A stretch of 64,000 nucleotides of DNA from Ectobacillus sp042610425. Lineage in GTDB: Bacteria > Bacillota > Bacilli > Bacillales > Bacillaceae_G. The notes beneath the pieces are model-generated. The model was not told where the DNA came from. It did not search any database and worked only from the letters and a program-made list of their open reading frames with translations. A program made the translations under genes and the position numbers. The DNA is taken from contig NZ_JBGJZM010000001.1 of the NCBI RefSeq assembly GCF_042610425.1, positions 682,001 through 746,000 of the forward strand, in the 5' to 3' direction. This document shows positions 36,669 through 44,731 of the stretch, one piece after another; within the stretch, counting starts at the first letter, position 1, and each line of letters begins with the position of its first letter.

Positions 36669-36843
36669 ATGATGATGGATTGATCCAAATGATTGTAAGA
36701 TCACTTGAGAGTGATTCAGAAGATGTTGGAGAAGTCATTGGAAAATATGGACGAATCGCAAAAATGATTCGGATTATGTTTCGTCAGCGGGACTTCAACA
36801 GAATATGAAAGCTACAATAGAAATTTTATCTAAAAAAGGGTGA
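36669..36843 (+). pseudogene. khpA: Degraded khpA (ylqC), KH-domain RNA-binding protein
   Basis: Between rpsP and rimM, where Bacillus has khpA, only a decayed version remains. One frame (start 36689, stop 36806-36808) reads LIQMIVRSL then DVGEVIGKYGRIAKMIR, carrying the KH-domain GKxGR loop. The middle part of about 30 residues is missing between these. The frame then shifts, and the C-terminal part (SSAGLQQNMKATIEIL) continues in another frame to 36843. KhpA (about 76-80 residues) pairs with KhpB/Jag in RNA binding and cell-size control in other Firmicutes. The remnant cannot give a normal KH fold. Confidence 0.8.
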
Positions 36844-36866
36844 GGGAGTATTCCTCTCCCTTTTTT
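36838..36866 (+). terminator. Terminator after the khpA remnant
   Basis: GGGTGAGG pairs with CCTCTCCC (one T-T mismatch), followed by TTTTTT. It separates rpsP from rimM. Confidence 0.7.
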
Positions 36867-36918
36867 AATAAGGTAGGAAACAAAGTCAAGCCATAAACCA
36901 TAACAGGAGTGAATATTG

Positions 36919-37437
36919 ATGGCAAAGTGGTTGAATGTAGGGAAAATTGTTAATACGCATGGTATTAAAGGAGAATTACGCGTTATTTCCAGTACGGATT
37001 TTCGTGAGGAACGTTATAAAGTTGGAAATAAGCTTTCGATTTGGAAAGAGGGAAGTAAGGAACCAATACATGTTACAGTATCTTCTCACAGAGTTCATAA
37101 ATCATTTGATCTACTTACTTTTGCGGGTTATGAAGATGTAAATGTTGTTGAACAATTTAAAGGTGCCACATTAAAGGTGACAGATGAGAACCTCGTAGGA
37201 CTTGAAGAAGGAGAATACTATTACCATGAAATTATTGGTTGCCGCGTTGTAACAGAGGACGAAGAAGAAATCGGTACGATTACTGAAATTCTTTCACCTG
37301 GCGCTAACGATGTTTGGGTTGTAAAACGAAAGAATGGAAAAGAAGCATATATACCCTATATTGATCAAGTTGTGTTACAAGTAAATCCAAAGGAAAAAAT
37401 AGTGATAATTGCATTAATGGAAGGGTTATTAGAATGA
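36919..37437 (+). CDS. rimM: 16S rRNA processing protein RimM
   Basis: RimM helps mature the 30S head and binds S19. The 172-residue protein has the N-terminal GKIVNTHGIKGELRV and a C-terminal PRC barrel (GTITEILSPGANDVWVV, YIPYIDQVV). The ATG at 36919 follows CAGGAGTG; a TTG directly before it is an alternative. It overlaps trmD by four bases. Confidence 0.96.
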   Translation: MAKWLNVGKIVNTHGIKGELRVISSTDFREERYKVGNKLSIWKEGSKEPIHVTVSSHRVHKSFDLLTFAGYEDVNVVEQFKGATLKVTDENLVGLEEGEYYYHEIIGCRVVTEDEEEIGTITEILSPGANDVWVVKRKNGKEAYIPYIDQVVLQVNPKEKIVIIALMEGLLE

Positions 37438-38165
37438 AAATAGATATATTAACCTTGTTTCCTGAAATGTTCACCGGGGTGTTTGGTTCCTCCATTTTAA
37501 AAAAAGCCCAGGAGAAGCAGGCTGTTTCGCTTAACGTAATTAATTTTCGTGACTATTCTACAGATAAACATCATAATGTTGATGATTATCCATATGGCGG
37601 AGGAGCAGGAATGGTACTTGCCCCTCAGCCGATTTTTGATGCGGTAGAGCATCTATCACAATCTTCTAAGAAGCCCCGCGTTATTTTAATGTGTCCACAG
37701 GGAGAACGGTTTTCACAGAGCAAGGCGGAAGAACTAGCGCATGAAGAACATTTAATTTTTATTTGTGGTCATTATGAGGGATATGATGAGCGCATTCGAA
37801 CGAATCTTGTTACAGATGAAATATCAATTGGTGATTATGTATTAACGGGCGGTGAGTTGGCAGCGATGACAGTTACCGATAGTGTTGTCAGGTTATTACC
37901 TGAAGTGCTGGGTAACGAACAGTCTTGTGCAGAAGATTCATTCAGTACAGGATTGATTGAACATCCACATTACACACGTCCAGCAGAGTTTCGAGGTATG
38001 AGCGTACCCGATATACTTTTATCAGGTAATCATCAAAAAATCGAACAATGGCGCCACAAAGAATCTCTACGAAGAACCTATAATCGTCGGCCAGATTTGT
38101 TAGAGAAACGTGAACTTACACAGGTAGAAAAAGAATGGATTCAAGAGTTTAAACAAGACAAGTAA
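37434..38165 (+). CDS. trmD: tRNA (guanine-37-N1)-methyltransferase
   Basis: TrmD methylates G37 in tRNAs to keep the reading frame. The 243-residue SPOUT-family protein starts MKIDILTLFPEMF and has the knot motif residues CGHYEGYDERI and ISIGDYVLTGGELAA. It is translationally coupled to rimM. A separate promoter and leader for rplS follow. Confidence 0.97.
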   Translation: MKIDILTLFPEMFTGVFGSSILKKAQEKQAVSLNVINFRDYSTDKHHNVDDYPYGGGAGMVLAPQPIFDAVEHLSQSSKKPRVILMCPQGERFSQSKAEELAHEEHLIFICGHYEGYDERIRTNLVTDEISIGDYVLTGGELAAMTVTDSVVRLLPEVLGNEQSCAEDSFSTGLIEHPHYTRPAEFRGMSVPDILLSGNHQKIEQWRHKESLRRTYNRRPDLLEKRELTQVEKEWIQEFKQDK

Positions 38166-38204
38166 AAAACCTTAACAGTTTTAAGAAATCTTAGTTTTAT
38201 GCTA

Positions 38205-38233
38205 TTGCAACCAATACTATTGTATGCTATGAT
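38205..38233 (+). promoter_or_regulatory. SigA-type promoter for rplS
   Basis: TTGCAA and TATGAT are 17 bases apart, with a TGC extended -10 before TATGAT. It lies about 30 bases upstream of the L19 leader structure. Confidence 0.75.
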
Positions 38234-38261
38234 ATCACTTGTGACTTATATAAGTCTAACC

Positions 38262-38307
38262 ACGATGTTCCGCTGCAATTGCAAAAAAGGCTTGTAAGAG
38301 CATCCGT
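38262..38307 (+). ncRNA. Ribosomal protein L19 leader
   Basis: ACGATGTTC and GAGCATCCGT form the closing stem (one bulge, one G-U) around an inner GCAATTGC stretch and a purine loop, directly before the rplS ribosome binding site. The position, size and ATGTTCCGCT motif fit the L19 leader family known from Bacillus, where L19 is thought to regulate its own mRNA. No covariance search was possible. Confidence 0.65.
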
Positions 38308-38326
38308 TTGGAAGGAGAAAACATAT

Positions 38327-38671
38327 ATGCAAAATGTAATCAATGAAATTACAAAGGATCAATTAAGAACGGATTTACCATCTTTCCGTCCTGGTGACAC
38401 AGTACGTGTACATGCCAAAGTAGTAGAAGGTACTCGTGAAAGAATTCAAATCTTCGAAGGCGTTGTTATTAAGCGTCGCGGAGGCGGAATTAGTGAAACA
38501 TTCATCGTTCGTAAAGTATCTTACGGCGTTGGAGTTGAACGTACATTCCCAGTTCATACACCACGTATTGCAAAGTTAGAAGTACTACGTCGTGGTAAAG
38601 TACGTCGTGCTAAGTTGTACTACTTGCGTGAGCTTCGCGGTAAAAAAGCTCGTATTAAAGAAATTAGATAA
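38327..38671 (+). CDS. rplS: 50S ribosomal protein L19
   Basis: This 114-residue protein has FRPGDTVRVHAKV, RIQIFEGVVIKRRGGG and RGKVRRAKLYYLR, typical of L19. The ATG at 38327 follows GGAAGGAG; an in-frame TTG upstream lies inside the leader structure. It has its own promoter, leader and terminator. Confidence 0.97.
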   Translation: MQNVINEITKDQLRTDLPSFRPGDTVRVHAKVVEGTRERIQIFEGVVIKRRGGGISETFIVRKVSYGVGVERTFPVHTPRIAKLEVLRRGKVRRAKLYYLRELRGKKARIKEIR

Positions 38672-38680
38672 TGAACATGT

Positions 38681-38709
38681 GGGAGCTTGTGATAGCAAGC
38701 TCCCTTTTT
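38681..38709 (+). terminator. Terminator after rplS
   Basis: GGGAGCTTG and CAAGCTCCC form a perfect 9-bp stem, followed by TTTTT. Confidence 0.9.
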
Positions 38710-38739
38710 CCAATAATAGCAAGTAGCGGAGGTTCGTTC

Positions 38740-39297
38740 ATGGCGAAAGGAAAAAACCAAACGTGGGAATGGATTAAAGCATTTGTTGTAGCAATCGCAT
38801 TAGCGGCTATCATCCGCTTTTTTTTCTTTGCTCCTATTTTAGTAGATGGCGTATCGATGATGCCGACATTACATGACCATGATCGCATGATTGTAAATAA
38901 AATCAGTTACAAAATTAGTGAGCCAAAGCGCTTTGATATCATTGTTTTTAAAGCAACTGTGGACAAAGATTATATCAAACGTATTATTGGTTTACCAGGA
39001 GACACAATCGAATATAAAGATGATGTTCTTTATGTAAACGGGAAACGATATGAAGAACCTTATCTTGATGCATATAAAACGCAAGTTAAAGACGGACCAC
39101 TTACGTATGATTTTAAATTAGAGGACATTACTGGGCAGAAAACAGTGCCACAAGGGCAGATTTTTGTTATGGGGGATAATCGTAGGCTTAGTAAAGATAG
39201 TCGCACGATTGGAACAGTAGCAATTGATCAAGTAATTGGGAAAACAAATATTGTATATTGGCCGTTTTCAGATGCCCGTATGATTCCGCATCCTTAA
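38740..39297 (+). CDS. lepB: Type I signal peptidase
   Basis: This membrane protease removes signal peptides from secreted proteins. The 185-residue protein has one N-terminal transmembrane helix (about 14-33), the catalytic serine S39 in VDGVSMMPTL, the catalytic lysine K80 in DYIKRIIGLPGD, and MGDNRRLSKDSR. Single-helix form and size are those of Bacillus Sip-type enzymes. The ATG at 38740 follows GCGGAGG; an earlier in-frame start would run through the rplS terminator. Confidence 0.95.
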   Translation: MAKGKNQTWEWIKAFVVAIALAAIIRFFFFAPILVDGVSMMPTLHDHDRMIVNKISYKISEPKRFDIIVFKATVDKDYIKRIIGLPGDTIEYKDDVLYVNGKRYEEPYLDAYKTQVKDGPLTYDFKLEDITGQKTVPQGQIFVMGDNRRLSKDSRTIGTVAIDQVIGKTNIVYWPFSDARMIPHP

Positions 39298-39310
39298 GGA
39301 GGATGATTGT

Positions 39311-40165
39311 TTGACTATACAATGGTTTCCAGGCCATATGGCGAAAGCAAGACGACAAATAACCGAGAAACTAAAGCTTATTGATCTTGTCATTGAACTT
39401 GTTGATGCACGCTTACCTTCATCTTCACGCAATCCGATGATGGATGAAATTGTTGTAAATAAGCCGCGTCTCATTGTTATGACAAAAGCAGATTTAGCTG
39501 ATGAACGAATGACAAATAAATGGATTAAACATTTTCAAAACAGTGGCTATAAAGCAATTGCTTTAAATGTGCAAGCTGGCCAGGGAATGAAGGAAATAAC
39601 AGCAGCATCAAAGGAACTTGTAAAAGAAAAAACGGATAAACTGATTGCCAAGGGTGTAAATCCTCGTGCCATCCGCGCTTTAATCGTGGGTATTCCTAAC
39701 GTAGGGAAATCAACTTTAATCAATAAACTTGCCAAAAAGAATATTGCAAAGACGGGAGATCGTCCAGGTGTTACGACAGCACAGCAATGGATTAAAGTGG
39801 GCAAGGAGTTAGAGCTGCTAGATACTCCGGGTGTATTATGGCCGAAATTTGAGGATGAGCAAGTTGGTTATCGCTTAGCAACGACTGGTGCTATTAAAGA
39901 CTCTATTTTAAATTTACAAGATATAGCAGTGTATGCTCTTCGTTTTTTATCTGCGCATTACCCTGATAATTTAATGGGACGCTATCAACTATCTGATATA
40001 CCAGATGAAATTGTTGAACTTTTTGATGCAATTGGGAAAAATAGAGGCTGCATCATGAGCGGCGGGATTATCGATTATGATAAAACAGCGGAGCTAGTTC
40101 TGCGAGAACTTCGTGCAGGGAAGCTAGGCCGTCTTACACTAGAAGAACCAGAAATAATAGCATAA
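39311..40165 (+). CDS. rbgA: Ribosome biogenesis GTPase RbgA (YlqF)
   Basis: RbgA is essential for late 50S assembly in B. subtilis. The 284-residue protein has circularly permuted GTPase motifs: G4 TKAD comes before G1 GIPNVGKST and G3 DTPG. It starts MTIQWFPGHMAKA at a TTG codon, 6 bases after AAGGAGGATG, the same N-terminus as B. subtilis. It lies between lepB and rnhB as usual. Confidence 0.96.
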   Translation: MTIQWFPGHMAKARRQITEKLKLIDLVIELVDARLPSSSRNPMMDEIVVNKPRLIVMTKADLADERMTNKWIKHFQNSGYKAIALNVQAGQGMKEITAASKELVKEKTDKLIAKGVNPRAIRALIVGIPNVGKSTLINKLAKKNIAKTGDRPGVTTAQQWIKVGKELELLDTPGVLWPKFEDEQVGYRLATTGAIKDSILNLQDIAVYALRFLSAHYPDNLMGRYQLSDIPDEIVELFDAIGKNRGCIMSGGIIDYDKTAELVLRELRAGKLGRLTLEEPEIIA

Positions 40166-40219
40166 AGGTGCGCATAGGCGTGCCTTTCTTTTTGTTTGGA
40201 AACATGTAGGAGGGATTTT

Positions 40220-40981
40220 ATGGGGAAAACGATTCGTGAAATTGGGCTACTTCTAGATACAATCACTTCAGAAATGGATGAACGCTTTTTAGAAGTATTG
40301 CAAGATGAACGTAAAGGTGTGCAAAGTCTTGTTACACGGTGGCGTAAAAAAAGAAAACAAGAAATGGTTCAGCGAGAACATTTTTTCCAGATGACACAAT
40401 TCGAAACTGCACTTCGAACGCAAGGTGTGAAGTGGATTGCAGGGATTGATGAAGTAGGAAGAGGCCCTTTAGCTGGTCCTGTTGTTGCTGCTGCTGTTAT
40501 TTTGCCAGAGTCTTTTTTTCTTCCTGGTTTAAATGATTCGAAACAATTAAGCGAGGCGCGGCGAGAACAGTTTTTCGAATCTATACAAGACGAAGCAATT
40601 GCAATTGGAATTGGCATTGTGTCTTCAGAAATTATAGATGAAATCAATATCTATCAAGCTACAAAGAAAGCTATGCTGCTAGCGATTTCTCATTTGTCCG
40701 TTAGACCGGAACATTTGTTAATTGATGCTATGAAATTACCAATTGATACGATGCAAACATCCATTATTAAGGGGGATGCTAAAAGCATTTCGATTGCTGC
40801 GGCTTCGGTTGTGGCGAAAGTAACACGAGATCGTATGATGAAGCAATTAGGAGAACAATATCCCGAGTATGGATTTGAAAGGAATATGGGGTATGGAACA
40901 AAGGAACATCTAGAAGCACTACAAACATATGGTGTGTTACCATTTCACCGTAAATCATTTGCACCAATTAAAGACATGTAA
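40220..40981 (+). CDS. rnhB: Ribonuclease HII
   Basis: RNase HII removes ribonucleotides from DNA and RNA primers. The 253-residue protein has the catalytic GIDEVGRGPLAGPV with D77 and E78, the later acidic site in LLIDAMKL, and the SIAAASVVAKVTRD helix. The ATG at 40220 follows AGGAGGGA. A strong terminator ends it before the accessory cluster. Confidence 0.97.
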   Translation: MGKTIREIGLLLDTITSEMDERFLEVLQDERKGVQSLVTRWRKKRKQEMVQREHFFQMTQFETALRTQGVKWIAGIDEVGRGPLAGPVVAAAVILPESFFLPGLNDSKQLSEARREQFFESIQDEAIAIGIGIVSSEIIDEINIYQATKKAMLLAISHLSVRPEHLLIDAMKLPIDTMQTSIIKGDAKSISIAAASVVAKVTRDRMMKQLGEQYPEYGFERNMGYGTKEHLEALQTYGVLPFHRKSFAPIKDM

Positions 40982-40983
40982 GG

Positions 40984-41010
40984 AACTGCCTATGCAGTTT
41001 CTTTTTTTTT
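40984..41010 (+). terminator. Terminator after rnhB
   Basis: AACTGC and GCAGTT form a stem around a CTAT loop, followed by TCTTTTTTTTT. Confidence 0.85.
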
Positions 41011-41067
41011 GAAAAATAGAAGGAATTTGGATTAATAGAGAAGAATTAGAATATATTGTAAAAAACA

Positions 41068-41083
41068 TACCGACTGGTTAGTA
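41068..41083 (+). promoter_or_regulatory. Candidate TetR-family operator upstream of the acyl-CoA gene cluster
   Basis: TACCGACTGGTTAGTA is a degenerate 16-bp palindrome (all mismatches are transitions) between a weak promoter candidate (TTGGAT at 41027, TATATT at 41052) and the AAGGAGG of the first gene. It resembles the ACCGACCGGTCGGT-type sites of PaaR-like TetR regulators of acyl-CoA pathways. Binding by the TetR protein encoded at 42350 is inferred. Confidence 0.5.
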
Positions 41084-41100
41084 AACAAGGAGGATCGTAT

Positions 41101-42324
41101 ATGAATTTTTCTTATAGTGAAAAGGTACGACACTTACTCACGCAGCTAGAAGATTTTATGGAAGCAGTTGTGTATCCAAATGAAAGTGTTTATGAACAGC
41201 AGCTTCAGAAAGACCGCTGGTGTATTCCGCCCATCATGGAAGAGATGAAACAAAAAGCGAAAGAAGCGGGTCTTTGGAATTTATTTTTACCGAATCAATA
41301 CGGGGCTGGTTTGACAAATGTAGAATATGCACCGCTTTGTGAAGTGATGGGACGTTCCTTTATAGCACCAGAGGTGTTTAACTGTGCTGCTCCGGATACG
41401 GGGAATATGGAGGTATTAGCTCGTTACGGAACAGAGGAACAAAAGGAAAGATGGCTGAAACCTCTGTTAAACGGCGATATTCGTTCTTGTTTTGCTATGA
41501 CTGAGCCTGACGTTGCTTCCTCGGATGCAACAAACATTCAATCTTCCATTACGCGGGTAGGCGATGCATATGTCATTAACGGAAGAAAATGGTGGACATC
41601 TGGTGCGGGGGATCCGCGCTGTAAAATTGCTATTTTCATGGGAAAGTCAGATGAATCAGCGCCGCGTCATGTGCAACAGTCGATGATTCTTGTTCCGATG
41701 GATGCGGAAGGGGTGAAGATACTTCGAACATTGCCTGTATTCGGCTATGATCATGCTCCGCACGGTCATGCAGAGGTGTTATTTGAAAATGTTGTTGTCC
41801 CTGCTTCAAATATGATTTGGGAAGAAGGGAAGGGTTTTGCGATTGCACAAGGAAGGTTAGGACCTGGTCGAATCCACCATTGTATGCGTTTACTCGGTGC
41901 GGCAGAACGGGCACTTGAAATTATGTGTCGGCGTTCCTTAAGTAGGGTTGCTTTTGGAAAGACAATTTCCGAGCAAGGAGTGGTGCAGGACTGGATTGCA
42001 ACAGCACGCATTGAAATAGAACAAGCACGCCTTCTTACGTTAAAAGCTGCCTATATGATGGATACGGCGGGAAATAAAGTAGCGAAAAAAGAAATTGCTA
42101 TGATCAAAGCCGTTGCACCAAATGTCGCATTGCGCGTACTTGACCGAGCCATTCAAACGTTGGGCGGAGCAGGTGTGAGCGATGATTTTCCGTTAGCAGC
42201 ACACTGGGCTAATGCAAGAACACTTCGCTTAGCCGATGGACCAGATGAAGTACACAAGGCTGCCATTGCCAAGCTTGAATTAAAGCCATATCAAGTGGAA
42301 CGTTCCGCAATGAAAATGGTATAA
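41101..42324 (+). CDS. Acyl-CoA dehydrogenase, ACAD10/11-like
   Basis: This 407-residue flavoprotein has the acyl-CoA dehydrogenase fold: FAMTEPDVASSDATN (FAD binding), WWTSGAGDPRCKIA, GYDHAPHGHAEV, LGPGRIHHCMRLLGAAERAL, IQTLGGAGV and RLADGPDEVH. GPGRIHHCMR and RLADGPDEVH are typical of the ACAD10/ACAD11 branch rather than the classic chain-shortening enzymes, where YEGT carries the catalytic Glu; here Asp takes that place. In that branch the enzyme works with an APH-fold kinase on 4-hydroxyacyl-CoAs. The kinase gene is 0.6 kb downstream. Exact substrate is unknown. Confidence 0.88.
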   Translation: MNFSYSEKVRHLLTQLEDFMEAVVYPNESVYEQQLQKDRWCIPPIMEEMKQKAKEAGLWNLFLPNQYGAGLTNVEYAPLCEVMGRSFIAPEVFNCAAPDTGNMEVLARYGTEEQKERWLKPLLNGDIRSCFAMTEPDVASSDATNIQSSITRVGDAYVINGRKWWTSGAGDPRCKIAIFMGKSDESAPRHVQQSMILVPMDAEGVKILRTLPVFGYDHAPHGHAEVLFENVVVPASNMIWEEGKGFAIAQGRLGPGRIHHCMRLLGAAERALEIMCRRSLSRVAFGKTISEQGVVQDWIATARIEIEQARLLTLKAAYMMDTAGNKVAKKEIAMIKAVAPNVALRVLDRAIQTLGGAGVSDDFPLAAHWANARTLRLADGPDEVHKAAIAKLELKPYQVERSAMKMV

Positions 42325-42349
42325 GAAGGTATCAAGAGAAGGTGAGAAT

Positions 42350-42922
42350 GTGAAAGAGAAAATCATACAAGCAAGCATCGAACTATTTGAAAAACAAGGA
42401 TTTGCGGAAACATCTATTCAGCATATTGTTGATACCGTTGGGGTGACGAAAGGCGCTTTTTATTACCATTTTGTAAGTAAAGAGGAGCTACTTGTTGCCA
42501 TTCATCACCGCTTTATCGATTTCATTTTGCGTAAGCAGAATCAAATTATGAAGAGGTTAGATACATCCTTTCGTGAGAAGCTACATCAAATCATCACAAT
42601 GCTCCTACAAAATATTGAGCAGAACGGAAAAAGTGCACGCGTGTTTTTTCGGGAATTACAAAATTTAAAGGATAGCAATTTAGAAGAGTTACTTGAAAAG
42701 CGAGATCAGTTTCGACGTGGGTTGGAAGAGGTAATACGGAGGGGAATCGAAATCGGGGAGTTTAAACAGGAATTAAATCCAAGCATGATTGCACTCGGCA
42801 TTTTAGGGATGTGTAATTGGAGTTACATGTGGTTTAATCCAAGTGGCCCTATAAAAGCTGAAGCGTTTGCAAATATATGTATGGATATGGTCTTAAATGG
42901 AATTGAAAAAAAGGAGGGATGA
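42350..42922 (+). CDS. TetR/AcrR family transcriptional regulator
   Basis: This 190-residue protein has an N-terminal helix-turn-helix (SIQHIVDTVGVTKGAFYYHF) typical of TetR and a mainly helical C-terminal ligand domain. It starts at a GTG with AAGGTGAG close upstream. It lies between the dehydrogenase and kinase genes and overlaps the ribosome binding region of the latter, so it is probably part of the operon it controls. A palindrome upstream of the first gene is its likely target; an acyl-CoA is a plausible inducer. Confidence 0.88.
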   Translation: MKEKIIQASIELFEKQGFAETSIQHIVDTVGVTKGAFYYHFVSKEELLVAIHHRFIDFILRKQNQIMKRLDTSFREKLHQIITMLLQNIEQNGKSARVFFRELQNLKDSNLEELLEKRDQFRRGLEEVIRRGIEIGEFKQELNPSMIALGILGMCNWSYMWFNPSGPIKAEAFANICMDMVLNGIEKKEG

Positions 42923-42924
42923 GG

Positions 42925-43989
42925 ATGCTAGATACTATTCCGGTTCGAAAGGGAGAAGAATTGCCAATCGCACAATTGGAACAGTTTCTAAGACGGAATT
43001 TGCAGGATATTCCAGATGAACATTTGCTTGTACAGCAATTTCCTAGCGGTGCTTCCAATTTAACGTATGAACTGAAAATTGGTACGTGGGAGGCTGTACT
43101 TCGTCGTCCTCCATTAGGAAAAGTGCCCCCAAAGGCTCATGATATGCAGCGCGAATCGATGCTCCTTAGTCTATTACATGATGTATTTCCCTTAGCTCCA
43201 AAGCCGTATTTGTTTCATGAGGGTACAGAGATTCTTGGATGTCCTTTTTTTATCATGGAACGTCGCCGCGGCATTGTGCTAGACACTGCGTTTCCGGATG
43301 AAATTAAGCCTACGAAGCAGTTGTGTCATGAGATTTCGGAATCAATTGTTGATACACTCGTGTCTCTTCATGATGTGCAGTATGAACAAACACCGCTTGC
43401 GAAAATTGGGTATCCAGATGGATTCATGGAAAGACAAGTAAGAGGCTGGATTCAAAGATATGAGAAAGCGAAAACAGACGAATTTTCTGAAGTCGAGCAT
43501 ATTACGAAATGGCTTACGACAAATATTCCGCAGTCACCAAAGCCTTCTATTATCCATTATGATTTTAAATGTAACAATATGTTGTTTGCTAATGATGATG
43601 TGACGAAGGTTGTTGGTTTGTTTGACTGGGAAATGTCTACGATTGGAGATCCCCTAGCAGATGTTGGTGCAGCCATGAGCTACTGGGTGCAAGCAGAGGA
43701 TCCAAACTTTTTGCAATATGGATTGGGTCAACCTCCTATTACGGTACAAGATGGTTTTATGACGAGAGATGAATTTGTAGAAGCCTATGCAAAAAAGAGC
43801 GGCCGAGATGTATCCAACATCCACTTTTATATTACCTTTGCATATTTCAAACTGGCTGTGATTATTCAACAGATTTTTTATCGATATAAACAGGGACAAA
43901 CGAAAGATCCTCGGTTTGCAAAGATGGATCAGTTTGTACGAGGTCTCCTATTGCATGCAGGGGAGCAGTCTCAGAAATATAGGGGGTAA
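42925..43989 (+). CDS. APH-fold phosphotransferase (ACAD10/11 kinase-domain-like, LvaA-like)
   Basis: This 354-residue protein has the aminoglycoside phosphotransferase fold with VLRRPPLGKVPPKAH near the N-terminus, a Brenner-type catalytic loop IIHYDFKCNNMLF and metal-binding FDWEMSTIGDPLADVG. These segments match the N-terminal kinase domain of human ACAD10/ACAD11 and LvaA of Pseudomonas putida, which phosphorylates 4-hydroxyacyl-CoA. The ATG at 42925 is 6 bases after AAGGAGGG; one two codons earlier is too close. It is not an antibiotic-resistance enzyme by these features. Confidence 0.85.
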   Translation: MLDTIPVRKGEELPIAQLEQFLRRNLQDIPDEHLLVQQFPSGASNLTYELKIGTWEAVLRRPPLGKVPPKAHDMQRESMLLSLLHDVFPLAPKPYLFHEGTEILGCPFFIMERRRGIVLDTAFPDEIKPTKQLCHEISESIVDTLVSLHDVQYEQTPLAKIGYPDGFMERQVRGWIQRYEKAKTDEFSEVEHITKWLTTNIPQSPKPSIIHYDFKCNNMLFANDDVTKVVGLFDWEMSTIGDPLADVGAAMSYWVQAEDPNFLQYGLGQPPITVQDGFMTRDEFVEAYAKKSGRDVSNIHFYITFAYFKLAVIIQQIFYRYKQGQTKDPRFAKMDQFVRGLLLHAGEQSQKYRG

Positions 43990-43993
43990 GGAA

Positions 43994-44731
43994 GTGGGAA
44001 AACTTCATGTTGTTATGACAAAAGAAGAAATTCGTAGCAACGAACTGGAGGGGAATATAGCGGTTGTACTTGATGTATTAATTGCGACATCGATGATTAC
44101 AGTCGCCTTGCAGTACGGTGCAAAGGCAGTCATTCCTGTTCGCTCGAAGGAAGAGGCATTGGTAAGAAAACAGCAAGATAAACGTGATTGTATTGTAGTA
44201 GGAGAACACCAAGGCCGTTCTATTGAGAATTTTCTGCTTCCGTATCCGAGTGAATTAAAAGGCATATTGCAGAATAAGACGATGATTCTCGCCACTACGA
44301 ACGGTACGGTTGCAATTTCGAGCGCATCGGTAGCAAAGGAAGTATATGTAGCTTCTCTCTTTAATGGTCACGCGGTAGCAAAAACGGTTCAGGCTGAACA
44401 TGAAGACGAAACAATTGTCATCATCTGTTCTGGTTCTGGCGGCAATGTATCTCTTGAAGATTTTTACGGTGCGGGTTTTGTCATCCATCATCTTATGCAG
44501 CAAGGACAGTGGGACCTTACCGATTCCGCTAGGATTGCATACCTCTTTTATAAAGGAAATAAAGATTGTGCAGAGCAGCTTCTCTTGTCTTCTAGGGTCG
44601 GTCGCTCACTAAGAAAGGCTGGCTATGAGAAAGAGATCTTGTATGTGGCAAAGCAAGGATTATACCCGCTTGTTGCCAAACTGTACAAAGATGAGATTCG
44701 AATGGAGGAAAGTATATGCCACAAGCTGTAA
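43994..44731 (+). CDS. ComB-like 2-phosphosulfolactate phosphatase family protein
   Basis: This 245-residue protein fits the ComB family: VVLDVLIATSMITVAL near the start, ATTNGTVAISSA, and CSGSGGNVSLEDFYGAG. ComB hydrolyses 2-phosphosulfolactate in coenzyme M synthesis, and a B. subtilis homologue (YitC) is linked to spore sulfolactate. Here no other sulfolactate genes are near and it sits between a kinase gene and fatty-acid-type genes. A phosphatase for another phospho-hydroxyacid is possible. It starts at GTG 43994, 7 bases after AGGGGG, and its end overlaps the start of the FadE remnant. Confidence 0.8.
   Translation: MGKLHVVMTKEEIRSNELEGNIAVVLDVLIATSMITVALQYGAKAVIPVRSKEEALVRKQQDKRDCIVVGEHQGRSIENFLLPYPSELKGILQNKTMILATTNGTVAISSASVAKEVYVASLFNGHAVAKTVQAEHEDETIVIICSGSGGNVSLEDFYGAGFVIHHLMQQGQWDLTDSARIAYLFYKGNKDCAEQLLLSSRVGRSLRKAGYEKEILYVAKQGLYPLVAKLYKDEIRMEESICHKL

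Noticed and set aside
42925..43989. Aminoglycoside resistance gene
   Set aside because: The protein has the APH fold, but its sequence segments and location beside an ACAD10/11-type gene point to an acyl-CoA pathway kinase.
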